From positions 1 to 50,210 of the forward strand of contig JAFTKY010000086.1 of assembly GCA_017453005.1 (NCBI GenBank): a stretch of 50,210 bases of DNA, given 5' to 3'. Positions 1 to 9,233 of this stretch are shown here, in pieces (position 1 is the stretch's first letter; each line of letters starts with the position of its first letter). This stretch comes from Clostridia bacterium (GTDB lineage Bacteria > Bacillota > Clostridia > Oscillospirales > CAG-272). The translations under genes were made by a program, and so were the position numbers. The notes beneath the pieces were generated by a model. It ran no database searches. It saw only the letters and a list, made by a program, of their open reading frames with translations, and was not told where the DNA came from.

Positions 1-642
1 GCTATAAACTACGTATATGAATTAAGGAGACAAGAAGATGCTCTGCGAGCAGAAGCAGAAGATCTAAGACAACAAGCTGAAGAAAAAAGGTATAAACGCA
101 GGAAACAACGTGTTTGGATACCACTGGTTTGTTTGATTCCAACAATGTTTGTTATATATCTATTGTACGGCATTATATTCAATATCATCAGGGAGATATG
201 CTCGCCTGAAACGGTGCGTGTTATCGCAAAGGCAATTTATAACATGTATATGAGTGGATGGTGGGTTCTTTTACTGGCGGTACAAGCATGGCTTTTGGTG
301 TTCTGCATAACATTTGCTCTGCCAAACAAAGAAAAGAAATATTTGGCACAGGCGGAAACGATTGATACGTACGTTGTGTTAAAGCGTGATGAAATAGATA
401 ATTTTGTGGTAGCGCATGCCAATCATATATCAATGGTTGCCTCCAAATATCGATACCCAACAGCGTCGAATTTTCTTGTTGAATTATTTGAGCTTGGTCG
501 TGCATCCTCTTTGCCGGAAGCCTACGACAAACTTGAGGAACAACTGCATAGATGGCGCATGGAGGATGCGATGTTAACTTTGATCAATCTGCAAAGGAGA
601 CAATTAGCTCTTTTGGAAAGAATAGAAACAAATCCATACTAA
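1..642 (+). CDS. Partial two-helix membrane protein (5' end outside window)
   Basis: The reading frame is open from the first base, so the start lies upstream; the TTG at 133 has no convincing ribosome site and cuts into the first membrane helix. The visible part begins with a charged, Glu/Arg/Lys-rich likely coiled coil (about residues 5-38), then a hydrophobic helix (VCLIPTMFVIYLLYGIIF), a short loop, a second helix (WWVLLLAVQAWLLVFCITFA), and a soluble C-terminal tail of roughly 100 residues rich in Leu, Glu and Arg. I do not recognise the family. A hairpin terminator follows at 701-736, so this gene ends its own transcript before the abiE promoter. Confidence 0.6.
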   Translation, partial: AINYVYELRRQEDALRAEAEDLRQQAEEKRYKRRKQRVWIPLVCLIPTMFVIYLLYGIIFNIIREICSPETVRVIAKAIYNMYMSGWWVLLLAVQAWLLVFCITFALPNKEKKYLAQAETIDTYVVLKRDEIDNFVVAHANHISMVASKYRYPTASNFLVELFELGRASSLPEAYDKLEEQLHRWRMEDAMLTLINLQRRQLALLERIETNPY

Positions 643-700
643 TTTTATTCAGCGTAACGCTTATAAAGATTTGTCTGATACAATCCACATTAAATCGCAA

Positions 701-736
701 AAGGTCGGGAGATTTCCCGACCTTTATGCTTTTAAT
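701..736 (+). terminator. Rho-independent terminator after the membrane protein
   Basis: A perfect 10-bp stem, AAGGTCGGGA (701-710) pairing with TCCCGACCTT (715-724), has a GATT loop and is followed by a T-rich tail (TATGCTTTT). It lies about 60 bases after the stop of the upstream gene. Confidence 0.8.
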
Positions 737-824
737 ATTTACTGGCGAATGTGAAAAATCGTGGTGTGAGGCGCTATCTTTTTGCAAAATGCAAAAAAAA
801 ATACCGTCGTCACTCTTAATACTA

Positions 825-853
825 TTGACAAACTTATTTTGTTCCTGTATAAT
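825..853 (+). promoter_or_regulatory. Perfect sigma-70 type promoter for abiE
   Basis: TTGACA (825-830), a spacer of exactly 17 bases, then TATAAT (848-853). Both boxes match the consensus fully. A second copy of GTATAAT lies at 885-891. AbiEi proteins of known systems bind repeats in their own promoter; I do not see a clear inverted repeat here, so autoregulation is inference only. Confidence 0.8.
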
Positions 854-931
854 ATACTTGAATATAGAACTTTTCTCGAAAACAGTATAATCGTACCAAA
901 TTAAACGAATCATATAGTGGAGGTGAGTTTA

Positions 932-1555
932 GTGATTGAAAGGTTGAAAAAAGCATTCGGCGTAAACCAGCCGATATTTACAAATGAAATTTTAAAAGAA
1001 ATGAATGAGTATTCCCGGCCTCGCGTATTTCAGCTTTTAAACAAAGCGGAACAAGAAGGTCAACTCATCAAATTTGATAAGGGCGTTTATTACATTCCTA
1101 CTGAAACCCGCTACGGCAAATCCTTGATATCCGTTGAACAGGTCGTAAGAAAAAAGTACATTTCCAATAACGATGATGTGTTTGGAATATACGGCGGACT
1201 GCAAATGCAACAGAGCTTCATGCTAACGTACCAAGTGCCTACGGCAATAGAGGTTATTACGAACAATGAAACAACGTGGGTGCGAGAAACGAAACTGAAA
1301 AATCGCAGTATTATTTTGCGCAAGTCGCGCTTGCCAATAACAAGAGAAAACGCAGACGTTTACACTTTTCTTGAATTATTCAGTAATATGGATGTAAAAA
1401 GATACCTTGATGACTCCTCGGTCCAAAGAGAGGTCATCGGATTCGTAAGAGAAAAAGCAATAAAAGGCAAGGACGTATACGCGCTTTCGGGTGCATTTCC
1501 GTCCAAAACAACAAGAAACATAATGGAGAGTGGAATTATAAATGAATTTGCATAA
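932..1555 (+). CDS. abiEi: AbiEi-type antitoxin / transcriptional regulator
   Basis: The protein is about 207 aa. Its N-terminal winged-helix region (residues about 1-60) carries SRPRVFQLLNKAEQEGQL and DKGVYYIP, the pattern of AbiEi/DUF6088-like antitoxins of type IV toxin-antitoxin systems; the rest is the C-terminal antitoxin domain. Such proteins repress their own operon and counter the AbiEii nucleotidyltransferase without binding it. I chose GTG at 932 because GGAGGTGA at 919-926 sits 5 bases before it; the GTG at 917 overlaps that ribosome site. The 3' end overlaps abiEii by 14 bases, so the two are translationally coupled. AbiE systems act in phage defence and plasmid or island maintenance. 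Family call confident; target unknown. Confidence 0.85.
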   Translation: MIERLKKAFGVNQPIFTNEILKEMNEYSRPRVFQLLNKAEQEGQLIKFDKGVYYIPTETRYGKSLISVEQVVRKKYISNNDDVFGIYGGLQMQQSFMLTYQVPTAIEVITNNETTWVRETKLKNRSIILRKSRLPITRENADVYTFLELFSNMDVKRYLDDSSVQREVIGFVREKAIKGKDVYALSGAFPSKTTRNIMESGIINEFA

Positions 1556-2450
1556 AAATCCCCAAGAATTTTATGATACTCTGTTGGTCCTCGGTGACAG
1601 ATTAAATACGTCTCCGGCCATCATTGAGAAGGACTACTATGTAACAATATTTTTAGAAGCTCTTGCCAAAAGAGTGCCTAATCTACTGTTTAAGGGAGGC
1701 ACATCACTTTCCAAGTGCCATAAAATAATAAACAGGTTTTCAGAGGATATTGATCTTACGCTTGACGCCGAAAATCAAACGCAGGGCAACAAAAGAAATC
1801 TCAAATACGAGATAGTTGAGGTTTGCAATGAGCTTGGACTTGAATTGATAAACGAGGCAGATATACGCAGCCGTAGAGATTATAACCGATATGAAATCAA
1901 GTATCCAATTCACTTTGAGGGAGCAGGCATAAAACAGTATCTTTTGGTTGAAACCGTGTTTATGGTAAAATCCTATCCCGATGAAATTAAAAAGGCTACG
2001 TCAATGATTTATGACTTTTGGAAAGAGATCGGAGATGAGACGGCAATTGAAGAATACGAAATGAAGCCGTTTGAAATCCGTGTGCAGACACTTGATAGAA
2101 CTTTGGTTGATAAAGTGTTTGCCCTTTGTGATTACGCAGTATCAAACAATACTACCGGCTATTCAAGACACATTTATGACCTATACCGACTTTTGAGTGT
2201 TGTTGTTCTTGATGATAAATTAAAAGCACTTGTAAAGGAAGTCAGAGAGGATAGAAAAACACACGAGCGTTGTTATACCGCACAAGACCAATACGATATT
2301 CCGAGTATCCTGAAGCAGATAATTGATAAAAGGATTTACTACAAAGACTACGAAAATATCACAAAGAAGGTTTTATTTGACGGAACGAGCTATGAAACCT
2401 CTATAACTGCTTTATATAAGATTATAAAAAGCGGAGTTTTCTCCAAATGA
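1542..2450 (+). CDS. abiEii: AbiEii-type nucleotidyltransferase toxin
   Basis: The protein is 302 aa, a normal length for AbiEii/AbiGii family toxins. The nucleotidyltransferase signature is intact: KGGTSLSKCH near residue 51 followed by RFSEDIDLTL near residue 65 (the GS...DxD-type active site, with Asp-Ile-Asp binding metal). AbiEii toxins are known to transfer nucleotides, with GTP preferred in the streptococcal example, and tRNA is a known target in related MenT toxins; the target here is unknown. The gene starts inside the end of abiEi and ends in TGA just before a strong terminator at 2488-2520. No frameshift or missing residue is visible, so the system appears functional. Confidence 0.88.
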   Translation: MNLHKNPQEFYDTLLVLGDRLNTSPAIIEKDYYVTIFLEALAKRVPNLLFKGGTSLSKCHKIINRFSEDIDLTLDAENQTQGNKRNLKYEIVEVCNELGLELINEADIRSRRDYNRYEIKYPIHFEGAGIKQYLLVETVFMVKSYPDEIKKATSMIYDFWKEIGDETAIEEYEMKPFEIRVQTLDRTLVDKVFALCDYAVSNNTTGYSRHIYDLYRLLSVVVLDDKLKALVKEVREDRKTHERCYTAQDQYDIPSILKQIIDKRIYYKDYENITKKVLFDGTSYETSITALYKIIKSGVFSK

Positions 2451-2487
2451 AAACCTTATTCAAAACTAATCTGAATTTTCGCTATAA

Positions 2488-2520
2488 TACCCCTGCTCAA
2501 AAAGCAGGGGTATAACTTTT
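2488..2520 (+). terminator. Terminator after abiEii
   Basis: The 10-bp stem TACCCCTGCT (2488-2497) / AGCAGGGGTA (2503-2512) has loop CAAAA and is followed by TAACTTTT. Confidence 0.85.
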
Positions 2521-2597
2521 ACACAAATTTTACACAAAGGGAAACGGTATCTCAATTAAAATATAATTTGTTTTATCGCAGACAAGTTTGTACATAA

Positions 2598-2870
2598 ATG
2601 TCACAAAAAAGAACCCCCTCCCATTCTCAATGGAAGGAGATTCTTCACACGGTTTACTGCGATTTTCATCACAAAGGGCTTAACTTAATGACATTGGAAT
2701 CGCAACCCCCCGCCCTTTGTGGCGTTCTTTGGATACTTTTCCCTAAGACGACGAAAAAGTTAGGTATATTTTTCGCTTACGCATTCGTCGGTGTACGGGG
2801 GTACGCCAGAGTGCGCAAGCGGAAAAAGCAAACAACAGCCGAGGGTACTCGATGTGCCCTCGGCGGTTAG
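2598..2870. repeat. Structured non-coding region with interleaved inverted repeats
   Basis: The gap 2521-2953 has no convincing gene; a 90-codon frame here lacks a good ribosome site and shows no protein-like composition. It holds several inverted repeats. GCGATT (2659-2664) pairs with AATCGC (2698-2703), and CACAAAGGGC (2670-2679) pairs with GCCCTTTGTG (2712-2721); the order is interleaved, as in a pseudoknot. GCCGAGGG (2838-2845) pairs with CCCTCGGC (2857-2864). The stretch GGCGTTCTTTGGATACTTT (near 2721-2739) resembles the right end of the element at 19269-19664, so this may be a diverged member of that family. Function unknown. Confidence 0.45.
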
Positions 2871-2953
2871 TTTTATGTCTTGTGATTACAAGCGATTAAA
2901 ATAAATGTTGTCCATTAAATAGTTGCTTGCGGTAGACCAACTTTTTCTAAGTC

Positions 2954-4300
2954 TTACACAATACCTTGCGCCATCATAGCCTCCGCTACCTTCTTGAAGC
3001 CCGCGATATTCGCGCCCTTAACAAGATCGTAGCCGTAGCCGTACTCCTCTGCCGTCTTTGCAGACGAGTCGTGAATGTTCACCATGATGTTCTTGAGCTT
3101 TGCGTCAACCTCTTCAGCCGACCATGCAAGTCTCTGGCTGTTCTGCGCCATTTCAAGCGCGGAAACCGCAACGCCTCCCGCGTTAACTGCCTTGGAGGGA
3201 GCAACTATAACGCCGCTGTCCTGAAGGAACTTAACTGCCTCGTTGGACGTGGGCATATTAGCAACCTCAACGTAGTACTTGGTGCCGTTGGCAAGAATCT
3301 TTTCTGCCTCAGCCATGCCAACCTCGTTCTGTGTAGCGCAAGGCATACAAATGTCCGCCTTAACACCCCAAGGCTTCTGCTTTGCAAAGAAGGGCACGCC
3401 AAACTTATCGGCATAGTCCTGAACCTTGTCTCTGCCGGATGCACGCATTTCAAGCATATAGTCTATCTTTTCGGGGGTGGTGATTCCCTCTTCGTCGTAT
3501 ATGTAGCCGTCGGGACCCGAAATAGCAACTGCCTTACCGCCAAGCTCTGCGATCTTCTTTACAGCGCCCCAGGCAACGTTGCCGAAGCCCGAAACAACGA
3601 AGGTCTTGCCCTTAATGGTGTCGCCCTTAAGCTCAAGCATACGCTGTGCAAAGTATACCGCGCCAAATCCCGTAGCCTCGGGACGAATGAGCGAGCCGCC
3701 GTAGGAAAGTCCCTTACCCGTGAGAACGCCGTTCTCATACGCGCCGCGAAGTCTCTTGTACTGACCGAAGAGATAGCCTATTTCACGCGCGCCAACGCCG
3801 ATGTCACCTGCGGGAACGTCAACGTCGGGACCGATGTGACGGTAAAGCTCGGACATAAAGGACTGGCAGAATCTCATTATCTCTCCGTCGGACTTGCCGC
3901 GGGGGTCAAAGTCGGAGCCACCCTTACCGCCGCCGATGGGGAGACCTGTAAGGCTGTTCTTGAGTATCTGCTCAAAGCCGAGGAACTTAAGTATAGAAAG
4001 GTTTACAGAGGGGTGGAAACGGAAGCCGCCCTTGTAAGGACCTATTGCGCTGTTGAACTGTACGCGGTAGCCCTTGTTTACCTTTACCGTACCGTTGTCG
4101 TCTACCCACGGAACGCGGAACATAATCGTTCTCTCGGGCTCAACGAATCTTTCAAGAAGGCCTGCCTTCTCATACTCGGGGTGCTTATCAAACACGGGCG
4201 CAAGAGACTCAAGGATCTCTGTTGCTGCCTGATGGAATTCGGGCTGATTGGGATTGTTGGCGATAAGGTCTGCCAACACCTTTTCTACATACTTGGACAT
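2954..4300 (-). CDS. gdhA: NADP-type glutamate dehydrogenase
   Basis: At 448 aa it has the usual length of hexameric bacterial glutamate dehydrogenases. It interconverts 2-oxoglutarate plus ammonia and glutamate in the cytoplasm, the main ammonia entry route in many anaerobes. The substrate-binding segment KGGFRFHPSVN and the catalytic-lysine segment PIGGGKGGSDFDPRGKS are intact, as are DVPAGDIGVG and the Rossmann motif VSGFGNVAWGA. The ATG at 4300 is preceded by AAGGAAACAATT. Its own promoter is seen at 4377-4405. It is a single-gene unit; NADP preference is inferred from overall similarity, not from a diagnostic residue. Confidence 0.95.
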   Translation of the reverse strand: MSKYVEKVLADLIANNPNQPEFHQAATEILESLAPVFDKHPEYEKAGLLERFVEPERTIMFRVPWVDDNGTVKVNKGYRVQFNSAIGPYKGGFRFHPSVNLSILKFLGFEQILKNSLTGLPIGGGKGGSDFDPRGKSDGEIMRFCQSFMSELYRHIGPDVDVPAGDIGVGAREIGYLFGQYKRLRGAYENGVLTGKGLSYGGSLIRPEATGFGAVYFAQRMLELKGDTIKGKTFVVSGFGNVAWGAVKKIAELGGKAVAISGPDGYIYDEEGITTPEKIDYMLEMRASGRDKVQDYADKFGVPFFAKQKPWGVKADICMPCATQNEVGMAEAEKILANGTKYYVEVANMPTSNEAVKFLQDSGVIVAPSKAVNAGGVAVSALEMAQNSQRLAWSAEEVDAKLKNIMVNIHDSSAKTAEEYGYGYDLVKGANIAGFKKVAEAMMAQGIV

Positions 4301-4376
4301 AATAATTGTTTCCTTTCTTGTGTGGATTTGGGCTCATAACAAATATATGTCGGGGCTCAAAATAATTTACTTTTAT

Positions 4377-4405
4377 ATTGTATCACAGAATTTGGAATTT
4401 TGCAA
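4377..4405 (-). promoter_or_regulatory. gdhA promoter
   Basis: On the minus strand TTGCAA (4405-4400), a 17-base spacer and TACAAT (4382-4377) lie about 80 bases before the gdhA start. The surrounding 4301-4652 gap is AT-rich and otherwise holds only the promoter of the rightward gene. Confidence 0.65.
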
Positions 4406-4604
4406 GATTTTTTTTAAAAATTTCATAATTTTTTTTTGCTACGCTTTAAAAAATTGTTTTTACTCATAAAATTTGTGCATCAAATATATCAAAATTTCTT
4501 TGATTATATTGGCAATTTGTTCCTTTCAAGCTATTTTGCAAGGGGAGCATCGCCTTTTGCAAGAGAAAAACAAAAACTTTCATAATATCGGTTGTTATTT
4601 CATG

Positions 4605-4633
4605 TTGACCTCACAAATGATTTATGGTATAAT
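4605..4633 (+). promoter_or_regulatory. Promoter of the ADP-ribosylglycohydrolase gene
   Basis: TTGACC (4605-4610), a 17-base spacer and TATAAT (4628-4633), giving a very short leader before the ribosome site AAAGAGGTGATG. Confidence 0.75.
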
Positions 4634-4652
4634 TAAGAAAAGAGGTGATGAT

Positions 4653-5459
4653 ATGTTTGGTGCAATATATGGAGATGTCCTCGGCTCATACTATGAAGTC
4701 CACTGCACAAAGAATTATAATTTTACATTTAATAAAGACAGCTCTTTTACTGATGACAGTGTTTTGATAGCTGCAGTTTGTAAAACAATACTGAACGATG
4801 CATCAGAAATATCAAAATGGAATATGCAAAAACGAGCAAATCAGTTTGCCGCGCAATACCGTCAATATTTCTCATATTTTCCTTCCGCAGGATTTGGAAA
4901 TATGTTTACCTCGTGGGCAAAGGCTACATATTCAAGAAATGGACATAGTTATGCAAACGGCGCTTCAATGCGAGTTATTCCCATAGGCTATGCATACAGC
5001 AATCTTGAACAAACTCTTATTCAAGCAAAAGCAAGCTGCATTGCAACTCATAATAATCGAGAAGCGATAATCGGCGCACAAGCCGTAGCCGCAGCAGTTT
5101 ATCTGGCAAGGCATGAAAGCAGCAAAGAGGAAATAAAGAAATATATTGAGAAAAATTTTAAATACAACTTATCAATACCTCTTGAAAGCATCCGCCAAAA
5201 TCACGTTTTCGATAGCAGAACATCGTATAGCGTGCCTCCTGCAATTATTGCGTTTTTAGAATCCGAGGACTACGAGAGTGCAGTTCGCGGAGCAATATCT
5301 CTTGGTGGAGATGCAGACACACAGGCGTGTATTGCCGGCGGTATTGCCGAGGCATTTTACAGAGATATTCCCGAGCATATTCGTAAATTTTGTGATTCAA
5401 AAATTGATTACACCATAAAAAGCGTAGTGAGAGAATTTTACAACAAATTTATACATTAA
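4653..5459 (+). CDS. ADP-ribosylglycohydrolase family protein
   Basis: The protein is 268 aa. It has the two metal-binding signatures of the ADP-ribosylglycohydrolase (ARH/DraG) fold: SSFTDDSVLIAAV near residue 30 and SLGGDADTQACIAGGIAEAF near residue 210, plus an N-terminal GAIYGDVLGS. The family removes ADP-ribose from modified proteins, nucleic acids or small molecules using two magnesium ions. I set the start at ATG 4653 because the promoter TATAAT lies at 4628-4633 and AGAGGTGATG directly precedes it; an upstream in-frame extension would lie before the promoter. The gene stands alone between gdhA and the purine operon, so the substrate is not given by context. Confidence 0.88.
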   Translation: MFGAIYGDVLGSYYEVHCTKNYNFTFNKDSSFTDDSVLIAAVCKTILNDASEISKWNMQKRANQFAAQYRQYFSYFPSAGFGNMFTSWAKATYSRNGHSYANGASMRVIPIGYAYSNLEQTLIQAKASCIATHNNREAIIGAQAVAAAVYLARHESSKEEIKKYIEKNFKYNLSIPLESIRQNHVFDSRTSYSVPPAIIAFLESEDYESAVRGAISLGGDADTQACIAGGIAEAFYRDIPEHIRKFCDSKIDYTIKSVVREFYNKFIH

Positions 5460-5462
5460 GTC

Positions 5463-5494
5463 AACGGGCGTTGCTTTCGCAACGCCCGTTTTTA
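5463..5494 (+). terminator. Terminator after the ADP-ribosylglycohydrolase gene
   Basis: The 12-bp perfect stem AACGGGCGTTGC (5463-5474) / GCAACGCCCGTT (5479-5490) is followed by TTTTA. It also lies just beyond the end of the convergent purL gene, though the T-run favours the plus strand. Confidence 0.85.
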
Positions 5495-5502
5495 TAATGA
5501 AG

Positions 5503-8500
5503 TTAAATCTTATAATACTCTACCGCAGACTCAAACAGTCCCATATCGTAATTGCCCTCAACGTTCTTGTAGAGGAACTCGCCCTTACGCTCGGAATGTC
5601 CCATCTTACCAAGCACGCGGCCGTCGGGAGAGCAAATGCCCTCTACCGCCCACGCGGAATTGTTGGGGTTATAGAGTATGTTGTCCGTGGGATTGCCCGC
5701 AAGGTCAACGTACTGGGTAATTATCTGTCCGTTTCTTGAGAGCTTACAGAGCAGTTCTTCGCTGCAGAGGAAGCGTCCCTCACCGTGAGATATCGGCACG
5801 TTATATACCTCGCCTACGCTTGTGTGAGCAAGCCAGGGAGACTTATCTGTGCAAACACGCGTGCGAACTATTCTCGACTGATGTCTGCCTATGGTGTTGA
5901 AGGTCAACGTAGGACAGCTCTCGTCCGTGTCGATTATCTCGCCGTAAGGCACAAGACCGAGCTTGATAAGAGCCTGGAAGCCGTTACAGATACCCGCCAT
6001 AAGACCGTCTCTGTTTTTCAAAAGGTCGTGAACTGCGTCCTTGACCTGTGCGTTTCTGAAGAATGCGGTAATAAACTTACCCGAGCCGTCGGGCTCGTCG
6101 CCGCCCGAAAATCCTCCGGGAATGAATATCATCTGCGCGGACTTTACTGCGTTTGCAAAGTAGTCGACGGATTCGGAGATTGCTTTGCTGTTAAGGTTCT
6201 TGACAACCACTATCTCAGCCTCCGCGCCCGCCTTTTTGAACGCCTTTGCGGTGTCGTACTCGCAGTTTGTTCCCGGGAATACGGGAATAAGAACCTTGGG
6301 CTTGGAGGTGAGTATGCCTGCACTCCTTGCCTTCTCCGCTCCCGTGTAGCAAACGGTGGGGATGACCTTGCCCTCGCTCTTTATATTGCAGCTGTAAACA
6401 CTCTCAAGCTTGTCCTCATACGCCTTCTGCACCGCGGGAATGGAGACCTCTCCCTCAGCACTTGAGATTATTGCGTCCGCTACCGTGCAACCGACAACCT
6501 GCGTGGAGTAGCATGCTCCCGACACGTCGCAATCCTCGGAAAGCTCAATTACAAACGAGCCGTACTTATATCCGAGCATATCCTCACGGGTGAAGCCCTT
6601 ATCGTATGCAAAGCCTATGCCGTTACCGATACACATTTTGAGTATCGCCTCGGCAACGCCGCCGTACGTGGGAGTGTAAACGGATACAGCCTTGCCCTCC
6701 TTGACGAGCGAGAAGACCTTTTCGTATACCGCAAGGAGCGACTTGGTTATGGGAAGTCTGTCGGAATTATATTCGGGTGTGAGCATCACTACCTTGTGGC
6801 AGGGTGCTTTGAACTCGGGAGAAATTATATATTTGGAATCAGTTGTCGTGACAGCAAACGAGACGAGCGTGGGAGGCACGTCAATATTCTCAAACGTGCC
6901 GCTCATGGAGTCCTTACCGCCGATAGACGCGATGCGAAGGTCTGCCTGCGCCTCAAACGCGCCGAGGAGCGCCGCGAGAGGCTTGCCCCAACGCGCGGGG
7001 TCCTTCCCGGGCTTTTCCATATATTCCTGGAAGGTGAGGTAAACGTCCTTGAACTCCGCGCCCGTTGCGATAAGCTTGGAGACGGATTCGATTACCGCGT
7101 AGTAAGCCGCGTGGAAGGGCGACTTTTCCGCAATATAGGGGTTATAGCCCCAGGACATGAGCGAGCAGGTGTTGGTAAACTTATCCTCTGCGGAAATTTT
7201 ATGTACCATAGCCTGAATAGGCGTCTGCTGATGCTTGCCGCCGAAGGGCATGAGCACCGTTCCCGCACCGATTGTGGAGTCAAATCTCTCGCTAAGACCG
7301 CGCTTGGAGCAGACATTGAGGTCTGCCGCAAGTGCAAAATAAAGGTCGGAGAAGCTTGACTGAGTATCAATCGCTCTGTCAAAGTCACCGCAAGCTGCGG
7401 GCTTTATGCTTATATGCTTTTCAGCTCCGTTGGAGTTTAAGAACTCGCGGGAGATATCAACGATGTACTTGCCATTCCACTTCATGCGAAGTCTGGGCTC
7501 TTCCGTGACGGTAGCAACCACGCTTGTCTCAAGATTTTCTCTCTCTGCAAGCTCCATAAAGCGCTGAACGTCACCCGCCTCAACGACGACTGCCATTCTC
7601 TCCTGCGACTCGGAAATAGCAAGCTCCGTGCCGTCAAGTCCCTCGTACTTTTTGGGAACTGCGTTGAGGTCTATGTCAAGTCCGTCAGCAAGCTCGCCTA
7701 CGGCAACCGACACACCGCCCGCGCCGAAGTCGTTGCATCTCTTGATAAGAGACGAAGCCTCCGGATTGCGGAAAAGTCTCTGGAGCTTTCTTTCCTCGGG
7801 AGCGTTACCCTTCTGCACCTCAGCACCGCAGGTCTCAAGAGACTCAAGCGTGTGAGACTTGGACGAGCCCGTAGCACCGCCACAACCGTCACGTCCCGTT
7901 CTGCCTCCGAGAAGAATGACTATATCTCCGTCCTCGGGACGCTCACGGCGTACGTTCTTTGCGGGTGCAGCAGCAATAACCGCGCCTATCTCCATTCTCT
8001 TTGCAACGTAGCCGTCATGGTAAAGCTCGTCTACCTGTCCCGTTGCAAGTCCTATCTGGTTACCGTAGGACGAATATCCCGCCGCCGCGGTAGTAACTAT
8101 CTTTCTCTGGGGGAGCTTGCCCTTTATGGTCTCGGATACGGGAGTGAGGGGATTTCCCGTGCCCGTAACGCGCATAGCCGCGTAAACGTAGGAGCGTCCC
8201 GAAAGGGGGTCTCTTATAGCTCCGCCAATACAGGTCGCCGCGCCGCCAAAGGGCTCTATCTCGGTGGGATGATTGTGTGTCTCGTTCTTGAAGAGCAAGA
8301 GCCAATCCTCCTTTTCACCGTCAAAATCCACCTTTATCTTGACCGTACAAGCGTTTATCTCCTCGGACTCGTCAAGGTGGGGCAAAAGTCCCTCTGCCTT
8401 GAGGTAGCGGGTAGCGATAGTCGCAATATCCATAAGATTTATGGGCTTTGTGCGTCCAAGCTGTGCGCGGACGTCAATATAATCGTTGTACGCGCGCTGA

Positions 8501-9222
8501 AGAAGCTCGTCCTCAAATTCAACGCTGTCAATGGTAGTCAAGAACGTGGTGTGACGGCAATGGTCCGACCAGTACGTGTCTATCATCTTTATTTCGGTGA
8601 TGGTGGGGTCTCTGTCCTCGGTCTTGAAATAGCCCTGACAGAACTTGATGTCGTCAAGGTCCATAGCAAGTCCCTTTTCCTTTATGAACGCCGCAAGTCC
8701 CGCCTCGTCAAGCGACGTAAAGCCGTGAAGCGTTGCAACGCTCTCGGGAAGGTCATAATCCATCTTGAGCGTTTTGGGCATATCAAGGCTTGCTTCTCTG
8801 CTCTCCACGGGGTTGATGACGTACTTCTTTACAGCCGCTATATCGTCAGCAGAAAGCTCACCGTCAAGTATATATACCTTCGCGGTCTTAACGGTGGGTC
8901 TGTCTCCGCAGGATATTATCTGTATGCACTGCGCCGCGGAATCCGCTCTCTGGTCAAACTGACCGGGGAGATATTCTACCGCGAAAACAGTCTTTCCCTC
9001 GCAGTCAAGCTCGGTACTCGTGTTATCAAGCTGAGGCTCGGAAAAAACGGTATTTACCGCGTAATCAAAAAGCTCACCGTCGATATTTTCAACGTCATAT
9101 CTGTTAAGCACGCGGATATCCGCAAGGCCCTCAATTCCGAGAAGACCGCGAATATCTGATGCAAGGGAGCTCGCCTCGTGGTCAAGTCCCGACTTCTTTT
9201 CAACGTATATTCTGTAAACCAT
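5503..9222 (-). CDS. purL: Phosphoribosylformylglycinamidine synthase, large single-chain form
   Basis: The 1239-aa protein makes FGAM from FGAR, glutamine and ATP, the fourth step of purine synthesis. It is the fused type: an N-terminal PurS-like part, two tandem AIR-synthase-like halves (HNHPTEIEPFGGAATCIGGA in the first half), and a C-terminal glutamine amidotransferase domain. The amidotransferase nucleophile is present in MAGICNGFQALIKLG and the His/Glu pair in PISHGEGRF, so no separate PurQ or PurS is needed. It is the last gene of the leftward operon, 11 bases after purD; its ribosome site AAGGAG overlaps the purD stop. Stop is TAA. Confidence 0.97.
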   Translation of the reverse strand: MVYRIYVEKKSGLDHEASSLASDIRGLLGIEGLADIRVLNRYDVENIDGELFDYAVNTVFSEPQLDNTSTELDCEGKTVFAVEYLPGQFDQRADSAAQCIQIISCGDRPTVKTAKVYILDGELSADDIAAVKKYVINPVESREASLDMPKTLKMDYDLPESVATLHGFTSLDEAGLAAFIKEKGLAMDLDDIKFCQGYFKTEDRDPTITEIKMIDTYWSDHCRHTTFLTTIDSVEFEDELLQRAYNDYIDVRAQLGRTKPINLMDIATIATRYLKAEGLLPHLDESEEINACTVKIKVDFDGEKEDWLLLFKNETHNHPTEIEPFGGAATCIGGAIRDPLSGRSYVYAAMRVTGTGNPLTPVSETIKGKLPQRKIVTTAAAGYSSYGNQIGLATGQVDELYHDGYVAKRMEIGAVIAAAPAKNVRRERPEDGDIVILLGGRTGRDGCGGATGSSKSHTLESLETCGAEVQKGNAPEERKLQRLFRNPEASSLIKRCNDFGAGGVSVAVGELADGLDIDLNAVPKKYEGLDGTELAISESQERMAVVVEAGDVQRFMELAERENLETSVVATVTEEPRLRMKWNGKYIVDISREFLNSNGAEKHISIKPAACGDFDRAIDTQSSFSDLYFALAADLNVCSKRGLSERFDSTIGAGTVLMPFGGKHQQTPIQAMVHKISAEDKFTNTCSLMSWGYNPYIAEKSPFHAAYYAVIESVSKLIATGAEFKDVYLTFQEYMEKPGKDPARWGKPLAALLGAFEAQADLRIASIGGKDSMSGTFENIDVPPTLVSFAVTTTDSKYIISPEFKAPCHKVVMLTPEYNSDRLPITKSLLAVYEKVFSLVKEGKAVSVYTPTYGGVAEAILKMCIGNGIGFAYDKGFTREDMLGYKYGSFVIELSEDCDVSGACYSTQVVGCTVADAIISSAEGEVSIPAVQKAYEDKLESVYSCNIKSEGKVIPTVCYTGAEKARSAGILTSKPKVLIPVFPGTNCEYDTAKAFKKAGAEAEIVVVKNLNSKAISESVDYFANAVKSAQMIFIPGGFSGGDEPDGSGKFITAFFRNAQVKDAVHDLLKNRDGLMAGICNGFQALIKLGLVPYGEIIDTDESCPTLTFNTIGRHQSRIVRTRVCTDKSPWLAHTSVGEVYNVPISHGEGRFLCSEELLCKLSRNGQIITQYVDLAGNPTDNILYNPNNSAWAVEGICSPDGRVLGKMGHSERKGEFLYKNVEGNYDMGLFESAVEYYKI

Positions 9223-9233
9223 CGTAATTCTCC

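Noticed and set aside
2598..2870. 90-codon ORF after the AbiE system
   Set aside because: No ribosome site, composition follows the inverted repeats, and the stop lies in a hairpin. It is better explained as structured non-coding DNA.
4473..4652. N-terminal extension of the ADP-ribosylglycohydrolase
   Set aside because: The extension would begin upstream of the promoter's -10 box at 4628-4633, and the ATG at 4653 has a strong ribosome site.
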